A stretch of 64,000 bases of DNA from Hofstenia miamia. Taxonomy: Eukaryota; Xenacoelomorpha; Acoela. The stretch covers positions 172,620-236,619 of the forward strand of contig SCFE01000001.1 in assembly GCA_004352715.1 (NCBI GenBank). Direction: 5' to 3'. This document shows positions 12,811-22,576 of the stretch, piece by piece. Under the pieces are notes generated by a model. That model was not told the DNA's origin, made no database searches, and saw only the letters and a list, made by a program, of their open reading frames with translations. A program made the position numbers and the translations under genes. Each line of letters starts with the position of its first letter. Positions within the stretch are counted from its first letter, which is position 1.

Positions 12811-13572
12811 TACATAATTCAAAATGAATATGTTTTCATTGAGTCGGCTCTGTCATGATGAAGAACATAGTATAATGCTAGTTTTATTATTTGGGTTAGT
12901 TTTGGGGTTAAGGTTATAATTATTATGTTGATGAATTAGCTTATTTTTGAAAAAAGTTTAGTGGGGGTGAGGAGATAACGCAAAAGTACCAACATTTTTG
13001 TGACATTTGATAATTTTAAAGAAGTGTTCTAGCCAAAACGAGCCTCATTGAAAGATTCATGCTAAAAATCTGGTATTTATTGGTCTAATTCATTGCTAGA
13101 TTTACTGAAAGTAATTTTACTTTTTGCATTTGATTGGACAAATTCACTGAAAATACATTTAGAAGCAAACTGAAAATTTGGCTTCAAGTATGACTACTTC
13201 GAATCAAAGTCAAAATATATTTTAAGTACACATCGTCACTCCGATTAAATGTGGAACATCAAAGCATTCATTGTATTAAGACATTATCAAGTACAACTAT
13301 ACAACGATATTCTTTTACATCCTTGTTGTAAATATGGTGGATTAATTTGTTCTACCATGCTCGAATAATATCATATTCACATGAAACAGGCTTAGTTATT
13401 TTATAGAATTGCCTAAAAAACGAAAAGTGAGTGTTTCCAATCGTTCTCCCAAAACATGAGATGTAACAAATTCTGCAGGTAAATGTACATTTAGACCTTT
13501 AAGAGTTATGCATTTATACTTTTTGCGATTTAGATATAGTTAATTTATAATCTTAATCAACCAATTTAGAAA
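12811..13572. other. Upstream flank of the transporter gene
   Basis: AT-rich DNA without recognisable coding sequence. It ends in a pyrimidine-containing tract and AATTTAG directly before AAAATG, which looks like a 3' splice acceptor for the following ORF. I could not find a matching upstream exon. Confidence 0.5.
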
Positions 13573-14832
13573 ATGATTGTTAGCAAACTTATTGCATTCA
13601 TATTCTGTGCCTTCCTTAGAATACTGCAGAATGCAATTCGAAATTTGTCTTCTCCCATATTTCCCATTGAAGCCAATGGCTGGGGATTTTCGTCTACTAC
13701 AATTGGAATTATTACAGCAATGCAAGATGTAGTTGGATTTTTTACACTTTTTATCATTCCAGGCTTTGTATCTATAAAAAACAACAAGACATTGTATGTT
13801 ATTGGAGGCCTTGGTTCAGGAATTTCGGTTGCCTTATTTGGACTAGCTCACTATTCTTCAAACTCCACGATGTTTGCAACTATTAGTAGTGTCTCAATGG
13901 TTAGCTTTGGTTTCTTTGGATCGTTAATCATAGGATGCGCTTATTCCATAGCTTCAGGCATTTTCCCCCATAGACGAATTGAAATAGCAAGTGCTTTGCA
14001 AATTTCAATAGGTATTGGATCAGCTGTGGGTCTTATTTTCAGTGGGTTTATTTATTCAATAGTTGGATACTCTTTCACTTTCATTATACCAGGAACTGCT
14101 TTTGTGATCACAACAGTTTTTTGCATGATTTCATTCCTTACATTAGTCAAGAGCGAAAATCTTTCTCTGGAAAATAAACGTGAAATGGTTGATAAGGCTA
14201 GCATACTTTGCTTTGCAAAAAATAAGCATGCAATAATGCTTGGAATTCCAATGCTAGTTTCTGGATTGCACATGGGACTAAGAAATACTTCATTTTCAGT
14301 GTATGCGAAACAAACATTTGGTTTTGAAGGAGATGAAACATCATATATATATTCTTGTAGACCAATATCATTTATAATATTTTCATTTCTTCACTCATTT
14401 CTAGCAAAAAAGGGATATTCACCCTACATGCTATGCTACTCTCTTTGTATTTACACTATTCAAGCTTTTATGTTCTATATACCTGAGGAATTTCCACCAA
14501 TAGGAACAAGAACGTACTTTTCTGTGGTAATGATAGTAAATGGGTATGGGTGGAGTTTCATTCAAGCTCCATTTTATAATGTGATTGAATGGATTTGCAC
14601 TGTTAACAAAATTTCCTATGCAAATAGAGTGTTGTTTGCCTCTTGGTATGCGATTATATTACTGCTTGGTAATGTCTTGGGTTGTGTAGTTTTTGGGGGA
14701 TTTTTGGTTGACCTTATTGGATTTCCATTAACAAACCTAGTATACACCTTCATGGATTCAATTCTATTTATATGTCTTGTGATATTCATGCTAAAACATT
14801 CTTATTTTACTAATTATTCTGTTGTGGTTTGA
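13573..14832 (+). CDS. Major facilitator superfamily transporter, SLC18B1-like
   Basis: A single uninterrupted 419-codon frame. The protein is almost entirely hydrophobic, with about eleven to twelve predicted membrane helices. The first region, LSSPIFPIEANGWGFSSTTI (from about residue 25), matches the start of the SLC18B1/VMAT-like branch, where helix 1 ends in a 'PFFP.EA..KG.s.t.iG' pattern. Helices 4-5 contain the glycine-rich GSAVGLIFSGFIYSIVGYSF stretch typical of the group. A charged central loop (about residues 190-215, KSENLSLENKREMVDK) separates the two six-helix halves. The family moves organic cations or polyamines by proton exchange across vesicle membranes; the substrate here is unknown. 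The acidic and basic residues of MFS motif A are not evident. Oddities: vertebrate relatives have many introns but this ORF has none, and an acceptor-like TTTAG abuts the AAAATG start, so a 5' exon or a trans-spliced leader is possible. The protein begins inside helix 1. Confidence 0.82.
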   Translation: MIVSKLIAFIFCAFLRILQNAIRNLSSPIFPIEANGWGFSSTTIGIITAMQDVVGFFTLFIIPGFVSIKNNKTLYVIGGLGSGISVALFGLAHYSSNSTMFATISSVSMVSFGFFGSLIIGCAYSIASGIFPHRRIEIASALQISIGIGSAVGLIFSGFIYSIVGYSFTFIIPGTAFVITTVFCMISFLTLVKSENLSLENKREMVDKASILCFAKNKHAIMLGIPMLVSGLHMGLRNTSFSVYAKQTFGFEGDETSYIYSCRPISFIIFSFLHSFLAKKGYSPYMLCYSLCIYTIQAFMFYIPEEFPPIGTRTYFSVVMIVNGYGWSFIQAPFYNVIEWICTVNKISYANRVLFASWYAIILLLGNVLGCVVFGGFLVDLIGFPLTNLVYTFMDSILFICLVIFMLKHSYFTNYSVVV

Positions 14833-16021
14833 TAAAAGTTTTATTATAATGTCTCTTACGTTGCTGTTTTTAATCAATTGTTCATATAACATTTATAGAA
14901 AATTGATGAAACCCTCTTTGTACTTATTCGTTTTCAATGTTGTTTTGAGTAACTGTGGTGTTTTCTGGTATGCTGATTTCAAATGTTTAAGTCATTTTTA
15001 CGCTAATTAACGTGAATTTTTTGCCAAAAGTAAAAAAGGCAAATACACACCTGTATGCATCAACAAATCTGTAACTAAGAGGAAAGGAATGATTTAAAAC
15101 AAATTCGTTAAAATTGCTTTTGGGAAGGTTAAGTCAGAATTCCAGAGTACATATATTTTATCTTGTTGGTGGAGTTAAAAATTAAAACATAAAATACACA
15201 ATAAAAATCTAAATAATACCATAATAACGCTAATTTTCAAATCATTAAGAACATCTGGCATTATGAAAGACACGATCCTTGTGAATTAAAATAGATTTTA
15301 TTCGTAGTTTATGAATTCAACAATGAAGCTGTCAAAAAATGTATATTGGTGAAACAGGTCGTCATTGAATTAAGGTGAAAGAGAACAAGTTAAGGGGCAT
15401 CTTAGATTTGAATAATTAAGTGATGAAAAGAATTAAATGTTTAAAAATAATGGTCACTCTTTGTAAAATGAACAAAGATCAAGAGTAAATCAACTGAGTA
15501 AGTTACAAGTATCCTGAACATATTTTTATTCATGCATATTCAAAATTTTATGTACATTAGTAGACATTGAGTATTGATGTGAGGTTACGGGTAATACCCG
15601 TGGCTAAGGGCGGGTGTGCATAATTATTATCGGGCACGGGTGGCTACGGGTAAGCTTTTAATTCCACATTATGAGTCCCTTAAATATGATTGCTTTATAA
15701 AAATCTAAATTTTATCAATAAAGTGTTGAAAAACGTAACATATAATCAATGTGAATGGTGCTCAAAGTGTTGGTGAGAATTTAATTCTCGGGTACGAGTA
15801 ACAGAGTATTTTTGTCGTGTGTGTGTGCTGAATTAAGGAAAGATTTTCCCTCAAATCACCTCCTTGTAGCATAAAGTAAGCTTTTGTTCTGAAGACGATT
15901 GCGATAAATTATATGTCGGTAAAATTGCAGAGGCAATGTATTATATAAAAGAGACAACAAAGGGTAAATGTTCAAATCAACAACAAAAATGATGTCGCTA
16001 AATTTATTCTATGTGTATGCG
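14833..16021. other. 3' flank of the transporter and unassigned DNA
   Basis: Contains AATAAA-like signals (for example near 15203) that could serve the transporter transcript. Around 15582-15660 there are several CGGGTA/TACCCG strings, including the palindrome ACGGGTAATACCCGT, which resembles the subterminal repeats of hAT-like MITEs, but I could not define ends. No second gene is seen. Confidence 0.45.
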
Positions 16022-16087
16022 TGGATCTCTGCGATGTTTACATTTGTGTATAACATTATACATAAATGTAAACATCGCAGAGATCCA
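16022..16087. repeat. 66-bp near-perfect hairpin (33-bp arms)
   Basis: The left arm starts TGGATCTCTGCGATGTTTAC and the right arm is its reverse complement apart from one internal mismatch and the central base pair. GTGTATG occurs just outside both arms (16013-16019 and 16090-16096), which could be a target duplication. It may be a miniature foldback insertion. Confidence 0.85.
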
Positions 16088-16184
16088 TGGTGTATGTAAT
16101 AAGATCATTGGATATTTACTGTAGTTGAATTCCAAGGTGAAACGGGTCGACCCATTTCGTGTGTCCCCTTTAACTTTTCTGTGA

Positions 16185-17985
16185 TATGTACTAAGCTAAC
16201 TACAAACAGTAGTGGCGCTAAGCTGTCTCCCTGGAATATACCCAGTCTAAACCTCAACCTATGCCCATCTATCTCAGTCTGTCACTTTCCCATCTCTCTC
16301 TCTCTAGAAACGCAACCCATTTCTGCGAAACTCCATTAGACTCTAACGTCTTCAAAACCCACTTATGCGATATGCTGTCATATGCCTTCCTGTAGTCTAT
16401 CCATGCCATTGCCAAGTTTGTCTTCCTTCTTCTACAATTCTCCACCACTGNNNNNNNNNNNNNNNNNNNNNNNNNNNNNNNNNNNNNNNNNNNNNNNNNN
16501 NNNNNNNNNNNNNNNNNNNNNNNNNNNNNNNNNNNNNNNNNNNNNNNNNNNNNNNNNNNNNNNNNNNNNNNNNNNNNNNNNNNNNNNNNNNNNNNNNNNN
16601 NNNNNNNNNNNNNNNNNNNNNNNNNNNNNNNNNNNNNNNNNNNNNNNNNNNNNNNNNNNNNNNNNNNNNNNNNNNNNNNNNNNNNNNNNNNNNNNNNNNN
16701 NNNNNNNNNNNNNNNNNNNNNNNNNNNNNNNNNNNNNNNNNNNNNNNNNNNNNNNNNNNNNNNNNNNNNNNNNNNNNNNNNNNNNNNNNNNNNNNNNNNN
16801 NNNNNNNNNNNNNNNNNNNNNNNNNNNNNNNNNNNNNNNNNNNNNNNNNNNNNNNNNNNNNNNNNNNNNNNNNNNNNNNNNNNNNNNNNNNNNNNNNNNN
16901 NNNNNNNNNNNNNNNNNNNNNNNNNNNNNNNNNNNNNNNNNNNNNNNNNNNNNNNNNNNNNNNNNNNNNNNNNNNNNNNNNNNNNNNNNACACTTGTGAA
17001 CTTCTTCAGCCAATACCCATGTACCTCATCTCTGCCTGGCGCCTTCCAATTCTTCATCTTCTTTAGAGCCTCCTTTAGCTTTGCCGTTGTGATTACTTCT
17101 TCTTCTTGTCTGAACTCCTTGTGCATCTGCTCACTCTCTATCTCTGGTCCCGCACTTCCCCATATATTCTCCCAGAACCTTACTGCATCTTCGCCTGCTC
17201 TAGCTGTAGCCTTTTCTCCTGCATCTAGTTCTTTGTAGAATCTTCCTTCTTGGGTCTAAAGCTTCATATTGTCTCTTGCCTGCTTTGCCCTTGCCCTATA
17301 TTTTCTTAGCTTCTGCAACTAATCTCTTGCAGTTTCTATTGTCTTCCCTTTACCTACCGTGCATCTGTCCTGCACTGCCTTACTTGTCCTGATCTTCCCT
17401 ATTTGCTGCCTAATCTTTGCCACTTTATTCTCAACTCTTCTCTCCCCCTTATCTTCTTGTCGTCCTTTCTTCTTTATGTCCATGCCTACATTCTTCAGCA
17501 CTCCTAGCATCTATCCTTACACTAAGCTATTTACTTCTGTGACACTCCTAGCATCTATCCTCTTCAACACTTTATTGACCTTTGCTGTCTCTACTGCTAG
17601 CTTGCTTTTCTTAACTCCTCTTGGAACTGGCAACCTAGTTCTCTCACCTATTTCTTCCTTCATCTTTTCCTTGATAGCTGCTTCAGTTTCTGCGTCCACT
17701 GGTTCTGCTTCTTCCGCCAATTGTGCCTCAACGTTTATCACTTCATCTTCCCTCTGCTTAGCCTTTTCAACTCTATTTTTCCCTTTACTCTCATCCAACT
17801 GTAACTTTCGCACTTGACCTGCAAGCCTATGCTCTGTAACTTCTAATCCTGTTTCTGCCTTCCTCCATTCTTCCAACATTCTCTTCCTGTAACCCTTCTC
17901 ATCTGGCCTGCTTCTTCTGTAACACTCCAATGCTGTTCTGTTCTGCTCATCTGTCCACTTGTGCCATTGTCCATTGGTTTATGTG
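16185..17985 (-). pseudogene. R4/Dong-like ORF: Myb-like region and reverse transcriptase, broken
   Basis: Read on the minus strand from about 17985. First comes a Myb/SANT-like start with 'WHKWTDEQNRTALECYRRSR' and 'GYRKRMLEEW', then a charged coiled-coil-like region (17517-17800), then 'LPVPRGVKKSK', 'RFYKELDAGE', 'FWENIWGSAG', and the start of the reverse transcriptase 'KNWKAPGRDEVHGYWLKKFT' (about 17000-17060). After the gap come 'AWIDYRKAYDSISHKWVLKT' (RT block with the first catalytic Asp) and 'GIFQGDSLAPLLFVVSLVHI' near 16190-16250. Several in-frame stops and frameshifts (for example near 17265 and 17510) show it is dead. This order is characteristic of the R4/Dong-like group, which carries a C-terminal restriction-like endonuclease; that part is absent here. 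Confidence 0.82.
16451..16989. other. Assembly gap (539 N)
   Basis: Unknown bases inside the R4/Dong-like relic. The missing span fits the RT region between the 'WKAPG' and 'AWIDYRKAYDS' blocks. Confidence 0.99.
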
Positions 17986-18154
17986 GATCCTATACGGCCA
18001 CTTCTCGAGTCCGCCTGTTGACTGGAGATTCTTCGCACCCTCTGATCATTTAAAGCCTGCCGGGGTCTGAGGGCCTTTTCTTTTCGTTGCACTTTCAATG
18101 AAGGTAGGGTCGGGGGTCCCAGACTTTCCTTTTACCCCTTGGCCACTAGGGCCC

Positions 18155-18155
<1 letters not shown>

Positions 18156-18215
<60 letters not shown>
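18156..18215. repeat. (ATT)20 microsatellite between two retrotransposons
   Basis: Twenty perfect ATT units. The minus-strand R4/Dong-like element ends on its left side and the plus-strand CR1/L2-group element starts on its right side, so two different LINEs share one TAA/TTA array as insertion site. Confidence 0.97.
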
Positions 18216-18217
<2 letters not shown>

Positions 18218-19295
18218 GTGTGCTCTTGTCGAGAACGGTCGGTTATCAAGTTCGCTCTCAAAAGCGGTGCAAGGTGATTTGTTCAGCGGTGTGACGTCCC
18301 TGGATGCGGCAATCACTTTGATTGAACATAAAAAGAAAACGCCGCTCCACCAAATGTTCGCTAAGCTGAACAAAGAACAGGCAGCTGAAGCACTTCTTCT
18401 TCTTTTTAAGAACTCTCTCCTTTCAGTATCTGATGTCTCTACTCAATCTCAGCTCGAAGTTCAAACACAAGCAAAGACACCCGAAAACTCAACACCAACT
18501 ACCACTACTACAGAATCCGTCCTTTCAAAATCGTCACCACTCACTTATCACTCATTCCCAAGGATGCAACCAACACCCAAGAAACAACCGTCAAAATTGA
18601 AATCACGTGTAAAAGAGGTAAAACCCGGAAGTACAACCCTTATCATTGGAAGTAGCATTTTGAAATACGCACGTTCGCATAGTCTTCTTCACAATCAATT
18701 GACAACAATACACTCTTACCCAGGAAGCAACACCACTGAACTCACACGAAAAGTATCGCTTTACCCAAAAACACACGTCAATACTGTCATCTTAAACACT
18801 GGCTTGATCGACGCTTTGAATGGCAACATCTCGAATTTCAAGTCAAATCTGCAAAACCTATTATCTGAAGTCCGTAGAAAATTCACTCCTAGTCGAATCA
18901 TTTTCTTTGAAATCACCCCTGTCTGTGCTGATGAAAACCTCTGCAAGAACTTTGACATCAAAGAATGCAATCGTATCATGCACAATCTATCTAACAGCAG
19001 CTACACTGTCATTCCAGTCTTCGAAAAGTTTCTACTCTCTCCACGCATTATTGATCCCTCTCTTCTTGCTCGCGATGGTATCCACCTCTCCTACAAAGGT
19101 CTTTCACATTTCATTGGTAACTTAAGGAACTTCTTCTCTAATTCACCGAAAACATTTCGCCTGTCAACACCTCGTTCATCATTTCGTAATCAGAATATAT
19201 CATATGCAAGTGTTGCATCAAATCACTTACGTACCCGCCATCACCTTCTACCTACGCCACAACGCCATATCGCTCAATCTAACTCTCTCATCTAA
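18216..19295 (+). CDS. LINE ORF1 protein with SGNH/GDSL-type esterase domain
   Basis: 359 codons, intact. Residues 1-60 form a small folded-looking start. Residues about 85-135 are low-complexity, Ser/Thr/Pro/Lys-rich. From about residue 138 there is an SGNH-hydrolase-like domain: 'TLIIGSSILKY' holds the block I nucleophile region (GSS in place of GDS, near residue 145), 'VILNTGLIDAL' the block III region (near 193), and 'DGIHLSYKGL' the Asp-x-x-His pair (near 287). Such esterase domains are known in ORF1 of CR1-like LINEs, where they may act on lipid or membrane partners during mobilisation. The ATG is formed exactly where the ATT array meets the element, so the native N-terminus may lie upstream in the full-length element. 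ORF2 follows after 5 bp. Confidence 0.85.
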
Positions 19296-19300
19296 GATCA

Positions 19301-22300
19301 ATGAACTTATTCAGGTGCAGTTTTTATTATATTATAATTATTGTTACTATATTAATTAAAGGGCAGTTTGCTATACCCCTACATGAATCCCTTAAAAAAT
19401 TCAGCTATCATCCTTCGAAAATTACAAAGGTACATTCAAATTATTATGCTATGAAATTCTATAATTTATTAAGTAATCATTTAAAATTGTTCTTAAAATT
19501 TCGACTAATTATTTCTGGAGACATTGAAAGTAACCCAGGGCCAACAATTTCCGAAAATAAAATACAAGATGTATTAAATAATTTTAGGAAAAATTTTAAA
19601 ATTATTTACCTAAATTGTAGAAGTCTTAGTGCAAATCGCAATGAATTTATTCAAATGGTCAGCAAAATTGGAAATAGCGCTATATATGTATTTACTGAAA
19701 CTTGGTTAAAAGATTGTGAAAATTTACCATTCTTATATAATCCAGACTGTAATACTTATGATATTCATTTCAAAAATCGATCTGAACGTGGTGGGGGATT
19801 AATGATACTTGTTCCAAAATCCTTAAAATCAAAACGTAGAAATGATTTAGAAATTAAACATGAGATTTTCGAAAGTATGTGGATTGAACTAAAATCTTTT
19901 TCAAATTCTTGCAACAGCGAACTCATAAACATTTGCTACAATCCAAATAAAAATTATATTTCTGAATTTTGTAACCACAAAATTGAAGAAATAGAATATG
20001 CAATTCTTGAAAATAAGTTTATTAGTGTCCTTGGAGACTTTAATTCTAATTATTTAAATTCTGTTGAATCAAAGAAAATTGATCATATTTGTGATATTTT
20101 TGCTTTTCAAACTATTAATAAAACCAACCCAACTAGATTTTCTAATTTATTGACTATTTTCTATCCGATAGTTGTAATAAATATAAAACATATATGTTTG
20201 AATCATTTAGTGATCACAATCTTTGCGTTTATGTTAGTAACCATAAGTTCAGGACAAAAAATAGGAAAGTTATTTATTCTAGGGATTTTATCAACTTTAA
20301 TGAGCAAAAATTTATACACCTCTTGAAGAACATATCCTTTGATATAACCTACACTTTTAATGATGCCGATAGTATGTTAAAATTCATCACTTGTGAAATC
20401 ACCAAAGCGTTAAACAAAGTAGCACCGCTGCGAACAAAGTTAATTAGCACTAAATTAAAGCCAGTGATTAACTAACCCCGTGATTCCGACTTGATTAAGG
20501 ACCTGGTAATTAAGAAAAATAAACTCTTTGAACTTGCGAAATCGGATCCCATCAATCTTAATTGGACTAATTATGAACACGCTAAGCAATTAATCAAAAA
20601 GCGCCGCAAATTTAATTATGAATGTAAGTTAAAGGATTATTTCAGACGCCTAAAGAAATCTAACAAAAATGGAATTTTCTTAATAAAAGCATTGGTAAAA
20701 CTAAGGGGCTAAACAAAAGCATTGAAGGAATCAAACATGATAATAAGATGTACAAGAATAAGAAGGATATCGCAAACATTTTAAACAGAAATTTTGAAAA
20801 TATGGGTAAATTCAATTTTAAATTCGGAAAAATTGGAAATAATTCACCCCAACAACCTGATATACGCAAGGAACGTTTTCATTTCAACTTAATTTCCTAC
20901 TATGAACTTAGAAATGTAGTAAATAAGCTAGATAATAATAAATCATGTGGATCCAGTAACCTGCCGTATTGGATAATTAAGAAATATTTTTATATTTTTG
21001 GTGAATACCTGCTTGTAGCATTTAATCAAAGTATTATAAATAATGACTTTCCTACCCTTTTAAAGCAATCTGATATTTCACCGTTATATAAAAAAGGAGA
21101 CCCGCTAGACCCCATGAACTACAGGCCAATTAGTATAACACACCCCTTCTCAAAAATATTTGAAAAACTACTAGCCGCACAAATGTACAAATTTATCAAT
21201 GACAATCAAATTTTATCAAGTAATCAATTTGGATTTCGACCTAAATTCAACACATCTGATGCGATTTTATCAATCACAGAAAAAATTAAACAAAATTTAA
21301 ATCAAAATTTGTTTACAGCGGTTGCTTTACTTGATTTAAGCAAAGCATTTAATTCAATGAATTTCGATATTTTAGAAAAAAAATTAAGGCTAGAAGGTTT
21401 TAGTGTCAATGCAATAAATTTCATTATGAGTTTTTTAGAGAATCGCAGACAAAGAGTAAAAATTGATCACATTTTCTCAGACTATACTACTACAAATCTA
21501 GGCGTACCACAAGGAACTGTATTACGACCCATTATTTTCGCACTTTATGTCAATGACATTTCAAAATCCTTGACAAATGGAACTATTTACCAATATGCAG
21601 ACGATACTTGTATATTACGGACAGCAAAAAATCCCTTTGAGGCAACCAAACATTTGACAAAAGATATTGAAAATCTCGTAACATATTTCAATCATAATAA
21701 ACTAAAAATCAATTCTGACAAAACTCAATTTATCATCTTTTCATCTAAACAACAACAAAAGCTTACTAAAAATTTTAAAATTAATGTTTGTGAAAACGAA
21801 ATTAGTCAAAGTAAATGTGTAAACTATCTAGGTGTATTATTAGACAATGACTTAAATTTCGATAATTTCTTCTCCCACAAATTAAAAAAGATGGCATGTG
21901 GAATAAAATATTTGTACCATTTGCGCCATGTAGGAAAATCATCGCATGTAGAACTAATTCATTCATTTGTCTTAAGTCAATTTAATTACTGTGCATTTCT
22001 TTTTCAAAATCTCACATCGCAAAAACGTTCATCATTAGCAAAAATGTTTAACTGGGCATTTAGAACACTTAATTATATTGAAAAACATGAATCCATAACG
22101 CAATTAAGATCATCATATAACATTTTGGCCCCGAATTACTTTATTCAGTATCAATCTTTATGTATGATTCACAAATTTATTCATGAATTAAGTTCATTAA
22201 GTTTTCTTAATAATTACATCAAAATCAATAAAAGAAATAAAACACTTTTTAGCATCAATAATCGTCAAGATTCATTTTCTTTTAAATGTTCAATCTCTTG

Positions 22301-22436
22301 GAATGATTTAAGTATTGATATAAAATGTGAGAAAAACTATAAACACTTCAAGAAAAAAATAAAACAAGTTCTATTAAGTAGGCAAACATTATTGGGCATA
22401 GATAATAAACTCAACGCATGGTCAAATTACTTTTAA
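19301..22436 (+). pseudogene. LINE ORF2: 2A motif, AP endonuclease, reverse transcriptase (broken)
   Basis: ORF2 begins MNLFRCSFYYIIIIVTILIK, a hydrophobic leader. Residues 72-81 read SGDIESNPGP, a 2A ribosome-skipping motif matching the D-x-E-x-NPG-P consensus. Endonuclease motifs follow: 'YLNCRSLSANRNEF', 'FTETWLKD', 'GGGLMILV', 'LGDFNSN', and after a frameshift near 20190 'SDHNLCV'. A stop at 20473-20475 and another frameshift near 20700 interrupt the linker. The reverse transcriptase is open from 20748 to 22436 (562 codons) with 'SPLYKKGD..NYRPIS', 'NQFGFRPKFNTSDAI', 'ALLDLSKAFNS', 'GVPQGTVLRPIIFALYVND' and the catalytic 'QYADDTCI'. All visible RT catalytic aspartates are kept. The copy cannot make the full polyprotein but looks young. 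Confidence 0.93.
19514..19543 (+). other. 2A-like ribosome-skipping motif
   Basis: Codes for ISGDIESNPG followed by P. In the 2A family the bond between the last Gly and Pro is not formed, so translation would release the first 80 residues and restart at Pro81, separating the hydrophobic leader from the endonuclease/RT. Such motifs are known in invertebrate CR1, L2 and related LINEs. The motif here is complete; activity is inferred. Confidence 0.85.
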
Positions 22437-22544
22437 AACTGCCCTTTAATTAATATTGCATATTTAATTAGTTTTGTAAATATTTTTGTCATGTGTTAGT
22501 TTATAATTTTTATATACATTTAAGCAATAAATTTGCTTTGACTC

Positions 22545-22546
<2 letters not shown>

Positions 22547-22576
<30 letters not shown>
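22547..22576. repeat. (TTA)n tract at the 3' end of the LINE
   Basis: Nine TTA units follow the 3' terminus of the LINE, then a degenerate AT-rich run. This is the counterpart of the (ATT)20 tract on the 5' side. Confidence 0.9.

Larger units (their letters stand above)
16185..18155 (-). mobile_element. R4/Dong-like non-LTR retrotransposon, decayed
   Basis: Minus-strand element whose 5' end (about 18155) directly abuts a TAA array (ATT on the + strand). Dong elements are known to insert into TAA repeats, so this context supports the assignment. It is less AT-rich than the host DNA. The 3' part is missing: homology stops inside the reverse transcriptase near 16185, before the YxDD region. A 539-bp gap removes the centre. 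LINE copies usually lose the 5' end, so the 3' loss implies a later deletion or rearrangement. Confidence 0.75.
18216..22546 (+). mobile_element. CR1/L2-group LINE, two ORFs, flanked by (TTA)n
   Basis: Nearly complete non-LTR retrotransposon on the + strand: ORF1 (18216-19295), a five-base spacer, ORF2 (19301-22436), and a 3' UTR of about 110 bp containing AATAAA (22526-22531) and ending TTTGCTTTGACTC before a (TTA)n tract. The 5' boundary is the ATT array itself with no 5' UTR, so the copy is probably slightly 5'-truncated. A second copy with nearly the same 3' end lies at 63094-63964. The esterase-type ORF1 and APE-RT ORF2 are known features of the CR1/L2 branch of the Jockey group. Confidence 0.9.

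Noticed and set aside
17359-17817. 152-codon + strand ORF, Ser/Leu-rich
   Set aside because: It is the antisense shadow of the charged region of the R4/Dong-like relic, whose minus-strand reading has clear family motifs.
18156-18215. CRISPR-like or regulatory repeat
   Set aside because: A plain trinucleotide microsatellite without spacers, in an animal genome.
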